A stretch of DNA of 33,559 nucleotides from Eubacteriales bacterium (lineage in GTDB: Bacteria; Bacillota; Clostridia; Lachnospirales; Lachnospiraceae), in the NCBI GenBank assembly GCA_030536555.1, contig JAUNPU010000037.1, positions 1 through 33,559 on the forward strand. The letters run 5' to 3'. The notes under the pieces are model-generated. The model worked only from the letters and a program-made list of their open reading frames with translations. It was not told where the DNA came from and ran no database searches. Positions within the stretch are counted from its first letter, which is position 1; each line of letters opens with the position of its first letter. Made by a program: the position numbers and the translations under genes. Of this stretch, positions 16,136 through 23,950 are shown piece after piece.

Positions 16136-16936
16136 TTAGAATCCAATCAGCGCGCCGCCGTCTACCGGCACACAGGTTCCGCTGATATAACGTGCTGCCT
16201 CACTGCACAGGAATGCCGCACACATTCCCACATCCATGGGATCGCCCACGGTCTTCGCCGGGATTCTGCCCATGATCTTCGCCAGACGTGGCGCATCCGT
16301 ATCCGTTGCCTTGTGGAACATCGGGGTATCGATCCAGCCCGGTGCAATAGCGTTGACTGTGATGCCGTACTCAGCCAGCTCTGCTGTCAGGGTATGAATC
16401 AGACCCAGATAGCCTGCCTTTGCGGTAGAATAGCCTGCCACCTGCGGCTGTCCGATGTAGCTGGTCATGCTGGCCTGGAAAAGAATTCTGCCGTGTCCTA
16501 ACTCCTTCATCTGCGGAACCAGAGCCTTGGTCAGCGCAAATGCGCCTACCAGATGCACGTTCAGCACGCTCACATACTCTTCCACGCTCATCTCCCAGAT
16601 AAATTTCTTACAATGGTTTCCTGCGTTGTTAATCAGAATACTGATTGGTCCCTGCTCTGCCAGGATCTTTTCCACCATAGCCGGGGTCTTGTCCGTCTCC
16701 GTGATATTGAACTGATAATAAGCCACCTGATTGCCAAATTCCTTCAATGCTTCCGCAGCCTGTTCCGGTGTCTCCATGCTGAGTACCACAACCTTTGCTC
16801 CTGCACTGGTCAGACAGCGGGTGATTGCCAGTCCCAGACCGGTGGAACCACCGGTCACTACTGCGGTCTGTCCCTCCAGAGAATAATATTTGCTCATGCT
16901 GAATTCCAGCATCTGCTGTTCGGTAAATGCAGCCAT
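16136..16936 (-). CDS. SDR-family oxidoreductase, probable uronate/ketouronate reductase or KduD-like dehydrogenase
   Basis: 266 aa classical short-chain dehydrogenase. The cofactor motif TGGSTGLG (28-35), NNAG (103-106), and catalytic Ser156, Tyr169, Lys173 (YSTAK) are all intact. It ends in the usual PVDGGALIGF. The ATG at 16936 has AAGGAG at 9-nt spacing. It lies between uxaC2 and the split altronate dehydratase, exactly where a tagaturonate or fructuronate reductase is needed; B. subtilis uses an SDR protein (YjmF/UxuB) for the fructuronate step. Because Ogl is in the same series, a KduD role (2,5-diketo-3-deoxygluconate reduction) is equally plausible. The substrate cannot be decided from sequence. 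Confidence 0.82.
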   Translation of the reverse strand: MAAFTEQQMLEFSMSKYYSLEGQTAVVTGGSTGLGLAITRCLTSAGAKVVVLSMETPEQAAEALKEFGNQVAYYQFNITETDKTPAMVEKILAEQGPISILINNAGNHCKKFIWEMSVEEYVSVLNVHLVGAFALTKALVPQMKELGHGRILFQASMTSYIGQPQVAGYSTAKAGYLGLIHTLTAELAEYGITVNAIAPGWIDTPMFHKATDTDAPRLAKIMGRIPAKTVGDPMDVGMCAAFLCSEAARYISGTCVPVDGGALIGF

Positions 16937-16986
16937 AATCCTGATCTCCTTTTTTATGTATTATTTTTCACTCTGCCGCGAAGCGT

Positions 16987-18216
16987 TTACTGCTGGCAGG
17001 CACATTTCTTTCCAACTTCTTTTTCCTGATACTTATAAGGTACAAAATACTCCCGGTGGCCCAGAGCCTCGCTCTTCGTCTGCGCTCCGGCAGCCGTCTC
17101 CGCCACCATGACCGCCAGCCTCTCCGCCAGTTCGTCCTGGCTGCACTGGCCTTCCAGTACCGGGCTGGCATCAAAATCCATGTCCTCTTTCATGTGCTCA
17201 AAGGTCCGGTGATTGCCGGTAATCTTGATGCACGGGCTGACCGCGCTTCCCACCACATTGCCGCGTCCTGTCACCAGGAACACCAGATGAGCGCCGCAGC
17301 TGATCAGATCCATCAATCCTTCATTGTCATTGGGATTGGTGATGCCAAACTGCATCCAGTAGGGATCCGGCGTGGAGTCAAGCAGCCACAGCCCCGGCTT
17401 CGGTGCCGGAACTGACACCTTTAAGACACCCTGTATTGGTCGGCTTCCGCTCTTGATCACAGCCCCCATGCTCTTCTCTTCTATGGTGGAAAGTCCTCCG
17501 GCAAAGTTGCCCGGGCTCACGGAATACTGACGCACAGATTTGCAGTACTCAAGGGCTTTCTCATAGGTATACTGAATCTCTTCTCTGGCCTTCTCATCCG
17601 CCGCACGACCGGTCAGCAGGTCCACCAGTCCGATGGCTTCCACAATCTCCTCAAAGATCGCCGTACCACCGAGATCGGTCAGCCTGTCATAGAAACGGCC
17701 GACCGCCACATTGCCTGCCAGACCGCTGGTATAGTCACTTCCGCCGCACTCCGCGCCGATGACCAGATCCTCCAATCCCATCTCGATCCGCGGTGTGTCC
17801 TTCAACATCTCCAGCATATGATGCACAGAAGTCACGCCCTGTTCCACTGCCTTTCTGGTTCCACCCACCTCCTGGATGAACATCCAGTCAGCTTCTTTTC
17901 CCTCATCTGCCGCAATTTTGCTGAGCCATTCCGGCTGAACGTATTCGCAGCCAAGCCCCACTGCCAGCACACCGCCCACATTGGGATGGCGGATCAGACT
18001 GATCAGCAGATTCACCGCATACTGGTTGTCCGTACAGCCGTCAAAGCCAATCACCTCCACATCCGGACTGTCAGCCTTTTCCGCAATCTGACGGGCAACA
18101 AATTCACTGCACTTTACGGTATAGATCACCAGAACCCGGTTGCGGATTCCCTTCGCGCCGTTCTTTCTGGCATAGCCCATCCAGCGCATATCCTTCAATT
18201 CTTTTCTGGATTCCAT
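16987..18216 (-). CDS. UxaA-type dehydratase, large catalytic subunit (split form)
   Basis: 409 aa, matching the C-terminal catalytic domain of UxaA/GarD without the SAF part. GLGCEYVQPEWLSKI, GAECGGSDYTSGLAGN and LVTGRGNVVGSAVSPCIKIT correspond to motifs in the full-length UxaA at 7949-9430, but overall divergence is large. The ATG at 18216 has AAGGAGG at 7-nt spacing. The missing N-terminal domain is the separate gene 12 nt upstream (18229-18552). Two-gene forms occur in this family (for example SuyA/SuyB sulfolactate sulfo-lyase). Here uronate context favours altronate or another aldonate/aldarate as substrate. The C-terminus ends KKCACQQ, with two Cys of unknown meaning. Confidence 0.85.
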   Translation of the reverse strand: MESRKELKDMRWMGYARKNGAKGIRNRVLVIYTVKCSEFVARQIAEKADSPDVEVIGFDGCTDNQYAVNLLISLIRHPNVGGVLAVGLGCEYVQPEWLSKIAADEGKEADWMFIQEVGGTRKAVEQGVTSVHHMLEMLKDTPRIEMGLEDLVIGAECGGSDYTSGLAGNVAVGRFYDRLTDLGGTAIFEEIVEAIGLVDLLTGRAADEKAREEIQYTYEKALEYCKSVRQYSVSPGNFAGGLSTIEEKSMGAVIKSGSRPIQGVLKVSVPAPKPGLWLLDSTPDPYWMQFGITNPNDNEGLMDLISCGAHLVFLVTGRGNVVGSAVSPCIKITGNHRTFEHMKEDMDFDASPVLEGQCSQDELAERLAVMVAETAAGAQTKSEALGHREYFVPYKYQEKEVGKKCACQQ

Positions 18217-18228
18217 CCTGGTTCCTCC

Positions 18229-18552
18229 TTATTCATACCGGGTATCTTTTGGTGCGCCGGTCACTGCATCCAGATGACTGGACCGCTCGTCATATACACT
18301 TCGGATATTGTGAAGATGAACCCAGTTTCCTTTTCCAATGTTCTCCGTTGCCCGTCCGATGACAACGCCGTATTTGACAATATCTTCCCCGGAAGCAATA
18401 TCACACAGAGCAATCTTGTGTCCCGCAGGTACTTCTGTCACTGCCTCAATTGTCTGCTCCGATGCATCGCCGCGAAGTGTCACAGTTCCCGGTGTCAGTT
18501 CCTCCAGCGCAGTTGCCACATTGTCCGAATAATCGATCTGAAATGCTATCAC
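18229..18552 (-). CDS. UxaA-type dehydratase, small SAF-domain subunit (split form)
   Basis: 107 aa, corresponding to residues 1-100 of full-length UxaA. VPAGHKIALCDIASGEDIVKYG and GKGNWVHLHNIRSVY align with IPQGHKFALKPIAEGGEVIKYG and GGWVHVHNLRTAL in the fused enzyme. The start is a GTG at 18552 with AGAGGAG 6 nt upstream. The 12-nt gap to the large-subunit gene implies coupled production of a two-subunit enzyme. The SAF-like domain is thought to help hold substrate or control access to the active site in this family. Confidence 0.85.
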   Translation of the reverse strand: MIAFQIDYSDNVATALEELTPGTVTLRGDASEQTIEAVTEVPAGHKIALCDIASGEDIVKYGVVIGRATENIGKGNWVHLHNIRSVYDERSSHLDAVTGAPKDTRYE

Positions 18553-18578
18553 GTTGTTCTCCTCTTTTCTACGAACCC

Positions 18579-19286
18579 TTACAGAATTCCAAAGGTTGCA
18601 AATGCTTCTGTCGCACTCATGCCGTCTTCGATTGCTTTACGCACCTTCTTCTCGCCTGCCGCCTTCTCCAGTGCCTTCTCCAGCACCTCCACATAAACCT
18701 CTTTCGGAATAATCAGCACACCGTCTACATCTCCAAATACCAGATCGCCGTCATGGATGGTCACCTGTCCGATCTCGATGGTGCATCTGAAATCGCACAC
18801 ATAGGTGCGGATACTGGAATCCTGTGCCCAGCATGCTCTTGCAAATACCGGCCAGTTAATTCCCAGAACCTGCGGCGTATCACGGGTGTAGCCGTCCAGA
18901 ACAGCTCCCACTGCCCCCCGTACCTTCGCGGTCGTGGTCAGCAGCTCGCCCCACAGCGCACTGTTGTGAGCGCCGGTTGCCACGTAGATCTCATTGGGTT
19001 TTAACTGGTCCAGTGCCTCCGTCAGATATCCAAACGGCTTCTCCGGCTGACCGTACACGTCATTTTCCAGTACGGTGCAGGCAAATCCTGCCATTTTCAG
19101 GCGGTTGTCCGGCTCATCTCCATGAACAAACGGAGCCGTCGGCACCATCGCCGCCAGCGGACGGATCTCTGCCGGCAGAAACTGATGGCTGTAGCCCATC
19201 TGATCCAGAATATCGCCCACAACCGGGGTATATAACTTTTCTTTCATCAACTGAAACATCTCTTCGTCATTTTTCCACATTGCCAT
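18579..19286 (-). CDS. RraA-like protein (possible aldolase/decarboxylase of the HMG/CHA aldolase fold)
   Basis: 235 aa RraA-family fold. The conserved GAVGAVLDGYTRD (125-136) carries the Arg135-Asp136 pair used by HMG/CHA aldolases to bind metal and pyruvyl substrate, and GDVDGVLIIP follows. The catalytic-type residues are kept, so it is more likely an enzyme than an RNase E inhibitor; clostridia are not known to need RraA. The ATG at 19286 has GAGGAG upstream. It is the first gene after the stem-loop that follows dctM1, 26 nt before the SAF subunit gene. It might cleave or decarboxylate a keto acid arising from uronate breakdown. No specific reaction is claimed. Confidence 0.75.
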   Translation of the reverse strand: MAMWKNDEEMFQLMKEKLYTPVVGDILDQMGYSHQFLPAEIRPLAAMVPTAPFVHGDEPDNRLKMAGFACTVLENDVYGQPEKPFGYLTEALDQLKPNEIYVATGAHNSALWGELLTTTAKVRGAVGAVLDGYTRDTPQVLGINWPVFARACWAQDSSIRTYVCDFRCTIEIGQVTIHDGDLVFGDVDGVLIIPKEVYVEVLEKALEKAAGEKKVRKAIEDGMSATEAFATFGIL

Positions 19287-19324
19287 TTTCGTTTTCTCCT
19301 CACATATTCAGATGTTATCTTTAT

Positions 19325-19366
19325 GAAAAATGCTGCTGCCTGCCATTCCGGGCGTGCAGCAGCATT
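19325..19366 (-). terminator. Stem-loop with T tract between dctM1 and the RraA-like gene
   Basis: Minus strand: a 12-bp perfect stem AAATGCTGCTGC (arms 19355-19366 and 19328-19339) with a 15-nt loop, followed by TTTTTC. It looks like an intrinsic terminator, yet the next gene is on the same strand 39 nt later without a clear promoter. Partial read-through would lower enzyme genes relative to transporter genes. Confidence 0.65.
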
Positions 19367-19380
19367 TCTGCCAAAATCTT

Positions 19381-20679
19381 TTATACCGGCATAATCAGGT
19401 TCGGAAGGAACATTACGAACGCCGGAACATAAGTTACAAAAATCAGTACAATCAACATAACCAGATAGAATGGAAGCATGCTCTTCGACAGCTTCTCAAT
19501 CGGAATCTTGGAGATCGCCGCCCCGATGAACAGAGTAGAACCTACCGGCGGGGTGATCAGACCGATTCCCAGGTTTACAATCATGATGACACCGAAATGA
19601 ACCGGGTCGATGCCGATGCTGGTAGCGATCGGAAGCAGAATCGGAGTCAGTACCAGGATGATACAGCTCATATCCATCATGGTTCCGAAAATCAACATCA
19701 GAATATTCATCATAATCAGGATCAGATACTTGTTGGTCGTAAATCCAAGGATCGCATTGGAAATAATTGCCGGAACCTTCAGATAGGTCAGCACCCATCC
19801 AAATGCAGATGAGGTTGCGATCAGGATCAGTACGATTGCCAGTGTATTCAGCGCGTTCTCCAGAACCTGCCAGAAATCCTTCAGGTTCATCTTGCGGTAA
19901 ATGAACATGGATACGATCAGCGCCCATACAACCGCGATGGCCGCGGACTCCGTAGCAGTGAAGATACCAACAACAACGCCGACTACTACGATCATAACCG
20001 TGAACATACCCCAGATGGCACTGCTGGCCGCCTTGAGAAGGGTCTTAAAGTTAAAAGGAGCGCCCTTCGGGTAATTCTTCTTCACGGAAATATAATAGCT
20101 GTAGATCATCAGGGCCACACCCAGAATGATGCCAGGTCCGAAGCCGGCCAGGAACAGACGTCCGATGGATACGGTACCTGCAACCGTTGCGTAGATAACC
20201 ATGTTGTGGCTTGGCGGAATCAGGATACCCTGTACCGAACTTGCCATGGTTACATCCGTAGAGAAATCCGCGTCATACCCCTGCTCTACCATCATTGGAA
20301 TCAGAATGGTTCCCAGAGAAGCCGTATCCGCTGCAGAAGAACCGGAGATTCCTCCAAAAAACATGGATGCTACAATATTTACCATAGCCAGACCGCCTCG
20401 GATCCAGCCGACCAGCGCATCGGACAGTTCGATCAGCTTGTCCGAGATACCGCCCTTACCCATAATCTCACCGGCGATGATAAAGAACGGCACCGCCATC
20501 AGAGAGAAGGAGAACACGCCTTTTACCATCAGCTGAACCACCTGCATCAGAGGCAGTTTCAGATAAGCCATCGTGATCACGCTGGACACACCAATGGCAT
20601 AGGCTACCGGCATACGGAAGGCGATAAAGCCAAAGAATGAAATCAGCAGAATCGCAATTGCAACAGATTCATTAACCAT
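19381..20679 (-). CDS. dctM: TRAP transporter large permease, DctM-type (copy 1)
   Basis: 432 aa, very hydrophobic, with about 12-13 membrane segments across its length. It is the ion-coupled channel subunit of a TRAP uptake system. Landmark motifs are FRMPVAYAIGVSS (about 20-33), GGISGSSAADTASLGTI, IPPSHNMVIYA and the C-terminal GLITPPVGSTLF. The start ATG at 20679 overlaps the dctQ1 stop by 8 nt (ATGGTTAA). About 35 substitutions separate it from copy 2, mostly conservative, so the partners and substrate are probably similar. Neighbouring genes point to a hexuronate or aldonate as cargo. Confidence 0.92.
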   Translation of the reverse strand: MVNESVAIAILLISFFGFIAFRMPVAYAIGVSSVITMAYLKLPLMQVVQLMVKGVFSFSLMAVPFFIIAGEIMGKGGISDKLIELSDALVGWIRGGLAMVNIVASMFFGGISGSSAADTASLGTILIPMMVEQGYDADFSTDVTMASSVQGILIPPSHNMVIYATVAGTVSIGRLFLAGFGPGIILGVALMIYSYYISVKKNYPKGAPFNFKTLLKAASSAIWGMFTVMIVVVGVVVGIFTATESAAIAVVWALIVSMFIYRKMNLKDFWQVLENALNTLAIVLILIATSSAFGWVLTYLKVPAIISNAILGFTTNKYLILIMMNILMLIFGTMMDMSCIILVLTPILLPIATSIGIDPVHFGVIMIVNLGIGLITPPVGSTLFIGAAISKIPIEKLSKSMLPFYLVMLIVLIFVTYVPAFVMFLPNLIMPV

Positions 20680-21187
20680 TTGCCTTTCCTCCGTTTTCCT
20701 TATATTCTGCCGGTACTTTGCCCATCATCCGCAGGAAGAACAGAATAAACTTCTCGCTCTGCATCAGCAGCATGCACACTCCGGCAATCGGCACGGATGC
20801 ATACAGAAAACTCTGCTTGCATCCGAGACCGGACATTACGCTCTTGCTCATCAGCTTTGTGAACTGAACGCCATATACAATCATGAACAAGCTGAAGGCA
20901 AATATCATCACATGGCTCAGTGCCTTTAACACATCGATCACCTTTGCCGGCAGCAGATAGTCAATCAACATAACGCGGATATGGGTATCTGTCCGTACAG
21001 CCAGCGACGCACTGATTAGTGCCATATATACCATGCAGAGCAGGATTGCCTGCTCACCCCACCGCGGGGTGGAGTGTAGTATGTAACGACAGAACACAAC
21101 ATAGCTGGTGATACAGATCGACGCAATAAACACAAGTTTGCAGAATGACATGAACAGCCAGTATACTGCATCGTAAAACTTCTTCAT
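20672..21187 (-). CDS. dctQ: TRAP transporter small permease, DctQ-type (copy 1)
   Basis: 171 aa with four predicted membrane helices (about 10-30, 45-65, 84-108, 128-150). It is the small integral subunit that pairs with DctM and docks the binding protein. TPRWGEQAILLCMVYMALIS and the RTDTHIRVMLIDYLLP loop are typical DctQ features. The ATG at 21187 has AGGAGGAAG upstream. Copy 2 is nearly colinear without gaps. It overlaps dctM1 by 8 nt, consistent with coupled translation. Confidence 0.9.
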   Translation of the reverse strand: MKKFYDAVYWLFMSFCKLVFIASICITSYVVFCRYILHSTPRWGEQAILLCMVYMALISASLAVRTDTHIRVMLIDYLLPAKVIDVLKALSHVMIFAFSLFMIVYGVQFTKLMSKSVMSGLGCKQSFLYASVPIAGVCMLLMQSEKFILFFLRMMGKVPAEYKENGGKANG

Positions 21188-21228
21188 CGGTCTTCCTCCT
21201 GTTTCAGACTCTTTCTTCCATACATTTC

Positions 21229-22338
21229 TTACTTCTGGATTTCAACCATCTTGTTCAGAAGATCCTCGATACCCTCGGTATAGCCTGCCCAAACCGGCTC
21301 ACATGCTGCCTGTGCAGCTGCCTTGTCTTCATCAGTCATATCGATAATGGTAACGCCCTTACCCTCTAACTCTTTGCGCAGTGCAACTTCCTCTGCATCG
21401 ATTGCTTCTTTGTTCCAGTCAGATGCTTTCTGTCCGGCATCACGCAGGATCTGCTGATCTTCCGGGCTTAATGCGTTCCACTTTGCCTCTGCCATCAGTA
21501 CAACGCCCGGGCTGAAGGTATGACCGCTTAACAGGTAGTACGGAGCAACTTCATAGAACTTATTGGAAGAGTATCCCGGATAACCGTTCTCAGCGCCGTC
21601 AACAACACCAGACTGTAAGGAGCTATACAGCTCGCTGTAGGAAATCGGGGTCGGTTCTGCGCCCAGCGCCTTCATGGTATCCATCATCAGCTGAGTCTCC
21701 GGTACACGGATCTTCATGCTCTTGATATCGCTTAAGCCCTTGATCTCTTTGGTTGTAAACAGGTTACGTGCGCCCTCATCCATGTAGAATACACCAACCA
21801 TGCCTGCACCTACTTCAGAACCCTCAGACAGGAATGCCTGACCAAGCTCTTCATTCTCCAGAACCTTCCACATGCCCTCACGACTGGTGAAGATGAACGG
21901 AAGTCCGAACATATTCAGCTTCTTAAATCCATAGTCAGATAAGGAGTTGGTGTTGCCGCGGTACATATCTACGGTACCGCCGCCCATCTGCAGTGCGTTC
22001 AGGCAGGTCTTCTCATCGCCCAGGGTAGATGCAGAATAAACCTCAATCTTGATTCTTCCGTTGGACATCTCATCCACATACTTGGCAAACTCATATCCCA
22101 CTCTGGTATTGATATTGTCATCACTGTTCAGCTCTGCGTACTTTAATACGATTTCCGGTGCTGCTGCCTTGTCGCCGGATGCCTCCGGTGCCGCCTCAGC
22201 TTTCGTCTCTGCCGGTGCTGCCGCCTCAGTCTTTGCTTCCGTCGGTGCTGCGGTAGTTTCCTTCGCTCCGCCGCCGCATCCTGCCAGGCTGGCTGCCATT
22301 GCCGTTACAAGTGTAAGTGCCAGTAATCTTTTCTTCAT
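21229..22338 (-). CDS. dctP: TRAP substrate-binding lipoprotein, DctP-type (copy 1)
   Basis: 369 aa. A lipoprotein signal peptide ends at the lipobox LAGC (Cys21), followed by an Ala/Glu/Thr-rich linker of about 40 residues. The DctP domain follows, with NTRVGYEFAKYVDEMSNGRI, MKIRVPETQLMMDTMKALGA (the Arg that normally grips the substrate carboxylate) and SGVVDGAENGYPGYSSNKFY. It sits outside the membrane and delivers an acidic substrate, probably a hexuronate, to DctQM. The ATG at 22338 has AGGAGGAAGG upstream. Expression is from the promoter at 22429-22457 under AAAACGTTTT operators. Confidence 0.92.
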   Translation of the reverse strand: MKKRLLALTLVTAMAASLAGCGGGAKETTAAPTEAKTEAAAPAETKAEAAPEASGDKAAAPEIVLKYAELNSDDNINTRVGYEFAKYVDEMSNGRIKIEVYSASTLGDEKTCLNALQMGGGTVDMYRGNTNSLSDYGFKKLNMFGLPFIFTSREGMWKVLENEELGQAFLSEGSEVGAGMVGVFYMDEGARNLFTTKEIKGLSDIKSMKIRVPETQLMMDTMKALGAEPTPISYSELYSSLQSGVVDGAENGYPGYSSNKFYEVAPYYLLSGHTFSPGVVLMAEAKWNALSPEDQQILRDAGQKASDWNKEAIDAEEVALRKELEGKGVTIIDMTDEDKAAAQAACEPVWAGYTEGIEDLLNKMVEIQK

Positions 22339-22368
22339 GAATCCTTCCTCCTGCTTATTAATTTTTCC

Positions 22369-22380
22369 TAAAACGTTTTA
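22369..22380. promoter_or_regulatory. LacI-type operator O1 of TRAP operon 1
   Basis: TAAAACGTTTTA is a perfect 12-bp palindrome in the dctP1 leader, 33 bp (centre to centre) downstream of the promoter-proximal operator. The matching site before dctP2 is at 32 bp. Confidence 0.7.
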
Positions 22381-22400
22381 AATAAATCGTTTAAAGGCAA

Positions 22401-22413
22401 CTAAAACGTTTCG
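22401..22413. promoter_or_regulatory. LacI-type operator O2 (promoter-proximal) of TRAP operon 1
   Basis: CTAAAACGTTTCG, CG centre at 22407, about 22 bp downstream of the -10 element. A bound repressor would block early elongation. Confidence 0.65.
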
Positions 22414-22428
22414 TTTTCTTGTGATTTC

Positions 22429-22457
22429 AGTTTATACCTTTCTCGTAATCTTGTCAA
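22429..22457 (-). promoter_or_regulatory. Promoter of TRAP operon 1 (dctP1)
   Basis: Minus strand TTGACA (22452-22457), 17-bp spacer, TAAACT (22429-22434). The downstream stretch AATCACAA...AACGTTTTAG is shared with the dctP2 promoter at the same spacing. Confidence 0.65.
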
Positions 22458-22571
22458 GATTTTTATGCGAATAATCAATATCTTTAGGCATTTTTGATGA
22501 TATCGCATAAACCTCCATCATTTTTCTTCTATAATTAATTTATGCCCTCGCGTTTTTATGCATTTTGAACT

Positions 22572-22584
22572 AAAAAACGTTTCA
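22572..22584. promoter_or_regulatory. LacI-type operator O3 (upstream) of TRAP operon 1
   Basis: AAAAAACGTTTCA, CG centre at 22578, 171 bp upstream of O2. It lies at the end of the 30-bp block conserved with 25769-25798. A further site, AAAACGTTT, is at 22627-22635. Confidence 0.6.
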
Positions 22585-22651
22585 TTTTTATAGGCAGGAG
22601 GTATTCATTTTTCAATGTACAAAGTAAAAACGTTTCAATTCTCCTGTTTCA

Positions 22652-23950
22652 TCACACCGGCATAATCAGATTCGGCAGGAACATGACAAATGCCGGAATG
22701 TAAGTCACCATCAGAAGCACCACCAGCATAACCAGATAGAATGGAACCAGCGTTTTGGACAGGCGTTCAATGGGAATCTTCGAAATTGCCGCACCAATAA
22801 ACAAGGTAGATCCTACCGGCGGAGTGATCAGACCGATACCCAGATTCACAATCATGATGACACCAAAGTGAACCGGATCGATACCGATGCCGGTTGCAAT
22901 CGGAAGAAGGATCGGAGTCAGCACCAGAATAATGCAGCTCATGTCCATCATAGTTCCAAAGATCAGCATCAGAATGTTCATCATCACCAGAATCAGGTAT
23001 TTGTTGGTCGTAACACCCATAATTGCGTTTGACACCAGACTCGGAACCTTCAGATAGGTCAAAAGCCACCCAAACGCAGAAGAAGTCGCAATCAGAATCA
23101 GTACGATTGCCAGTGTGTTCAGTGCATTTTCAAGGACCTGCCAGAAATCCTTTAAATTCATCTTCCGGTAAACAAACATAGATACAAACAGTGCCCAAAC
23201 AACTGCAATAGCTGCCGATTCTGTAGCAGTAAAGATACCGATTACCACGCCAACCACCACAATCATTACAGTAAACATTCCCCAGACCGCACTGCTCGCA
23301 GCTTTAATCAGGTTCTTCATGCTGAACGGTTCACCCTTCGGGTAGTTCTTCTTCACCGACACATAATAGCTATAGATCATCAGCGCCACACCGAGAAGTA
23401 TGCCAGGTCCAAAGCCAGCCAGGAACAGCCGTCCGATGGACACCGTACCCGCAACCGTCGCATAGATTACCATGTTGTGGCTGGGCGGAATCAAGATTCC
23501 CTGCACTGAACTTGCCATGGTCACATTGGTAGAGAAATCATCATCATATCCCTGTTCCACCATCATCGGAATCAGGATGGTTCCCAGCGAAGCTGTATCT
23601 GCCGCAGAAGAACCGGAAATGCCGCCAAAAAACATGGATGCCACAATATTCACCATAGCCAGACCGCCGCGAATCCAGCCAACCAACGCATCCGATAACT
23701 CAATCAGTTTGTCCGAAATACCGCCCTTGCCCATGATTTCTCCGGCAATAATAAAGAACGGTACCGCCATCAGAGAGAAGGAAAACACACCTTTTACCAT
23801 CAACTGCACCACCTGCATCAACGGAAGCTGCAGATACATCATGGTAATAACGCTGGACACGCCGATCGCATAAGCCACCGGCATACGAAACGCAATAAAT
23901 CCAAAAAACGTAATCAACAGCAGTACAATCGCCACAGTCTCATTAACCAT
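22652..23950 (-). CDS. dctM: TRAP transporter large permease, DctM-type (copy 2)
   Basis: 432 aa from the ATG at 23950, chosen because AAGGAGG lies at good spacing and it recreates the same 8-nt ATGGTTAA overlap with dctQ seen in copy 1; an ATG six codons earlier has no better site. Sequence motifs are as in copy 1 (GGISGSSAADTASLGTI, IPPSHNMVIYA, GLITPPVGSTLF). Protein identity to copy 1 is about 92% by eye, while synonymous positions differ widely, with copy 2 richer in A/T at third positions. This indicates an old duplication kept under purifying selection or the meeting of two related operons. Confidence 0.92.
   Translation of the reverse strand: MVNETVAIVLLLITFFGFIAFRMPVAYAIGVSSVITMMYLQLPLMQVVQLMVKGVFSFSLMAVPFFIIAGEIMGKGGISDKLIELSDALVGWIRGGLAMVNIVASMFFGGISGSSAADTASLGTILIPMMVEQGYDDDFSTNVTMASSVQGILIPPSHNMVIYATVAGTVSIGRLFLAGFGPGILLGVALMIYSYYVSVKKNYPKGEPFSMKNLIKAASSAVWGMFTVMIVVVGVVIGIFTATESAAIAVVWALFVSMFVYRKMNLKDFWQVLENALNTLAIVLILIATSSAFGWLLTYLKVPSLVSNAIMGVTTNKYLILVMMNILMLIFGTMMDMSCIILVLTPILLPIATGIGIDPVHFGVIMIVNLGIGLITPPVGSTLFIGAAISKIPIERLSKTLVPFYLVMLVVLLMVTYIPAFVMFLPNLIMPV

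Larger units (their letters stand above)
22339..22651. promoter_or_regulatory. Control region of TRAP operon 1 (intergenic)
   Basis: 313-nt non-coding gap. It contains the dctP1 promoter and four AAACGTTT-type sites with CG centres at 22374, 22407, 22578 and 22631, plus a degenerate site (aaTCGTTtaaa, CG 22388). The block 22553-22582 matches 25769-25798 at 28 of 30 positions, so the region is a duplicate of the one before dctP2. No terminator is evident after dctM2. Confidence 0.7.

Noticed and set aside
15215..16501. Plus-strand open frame of 428 codons antisense to uxaC2 and the SDR gene
   Set aside because: It crosses two well-supported genes, lacks a start site and has no recognisable motif. 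Long antisense frames recur here (also 26294-27517 and 29006-30196) because codon usage avoids codons whose complements are stops.
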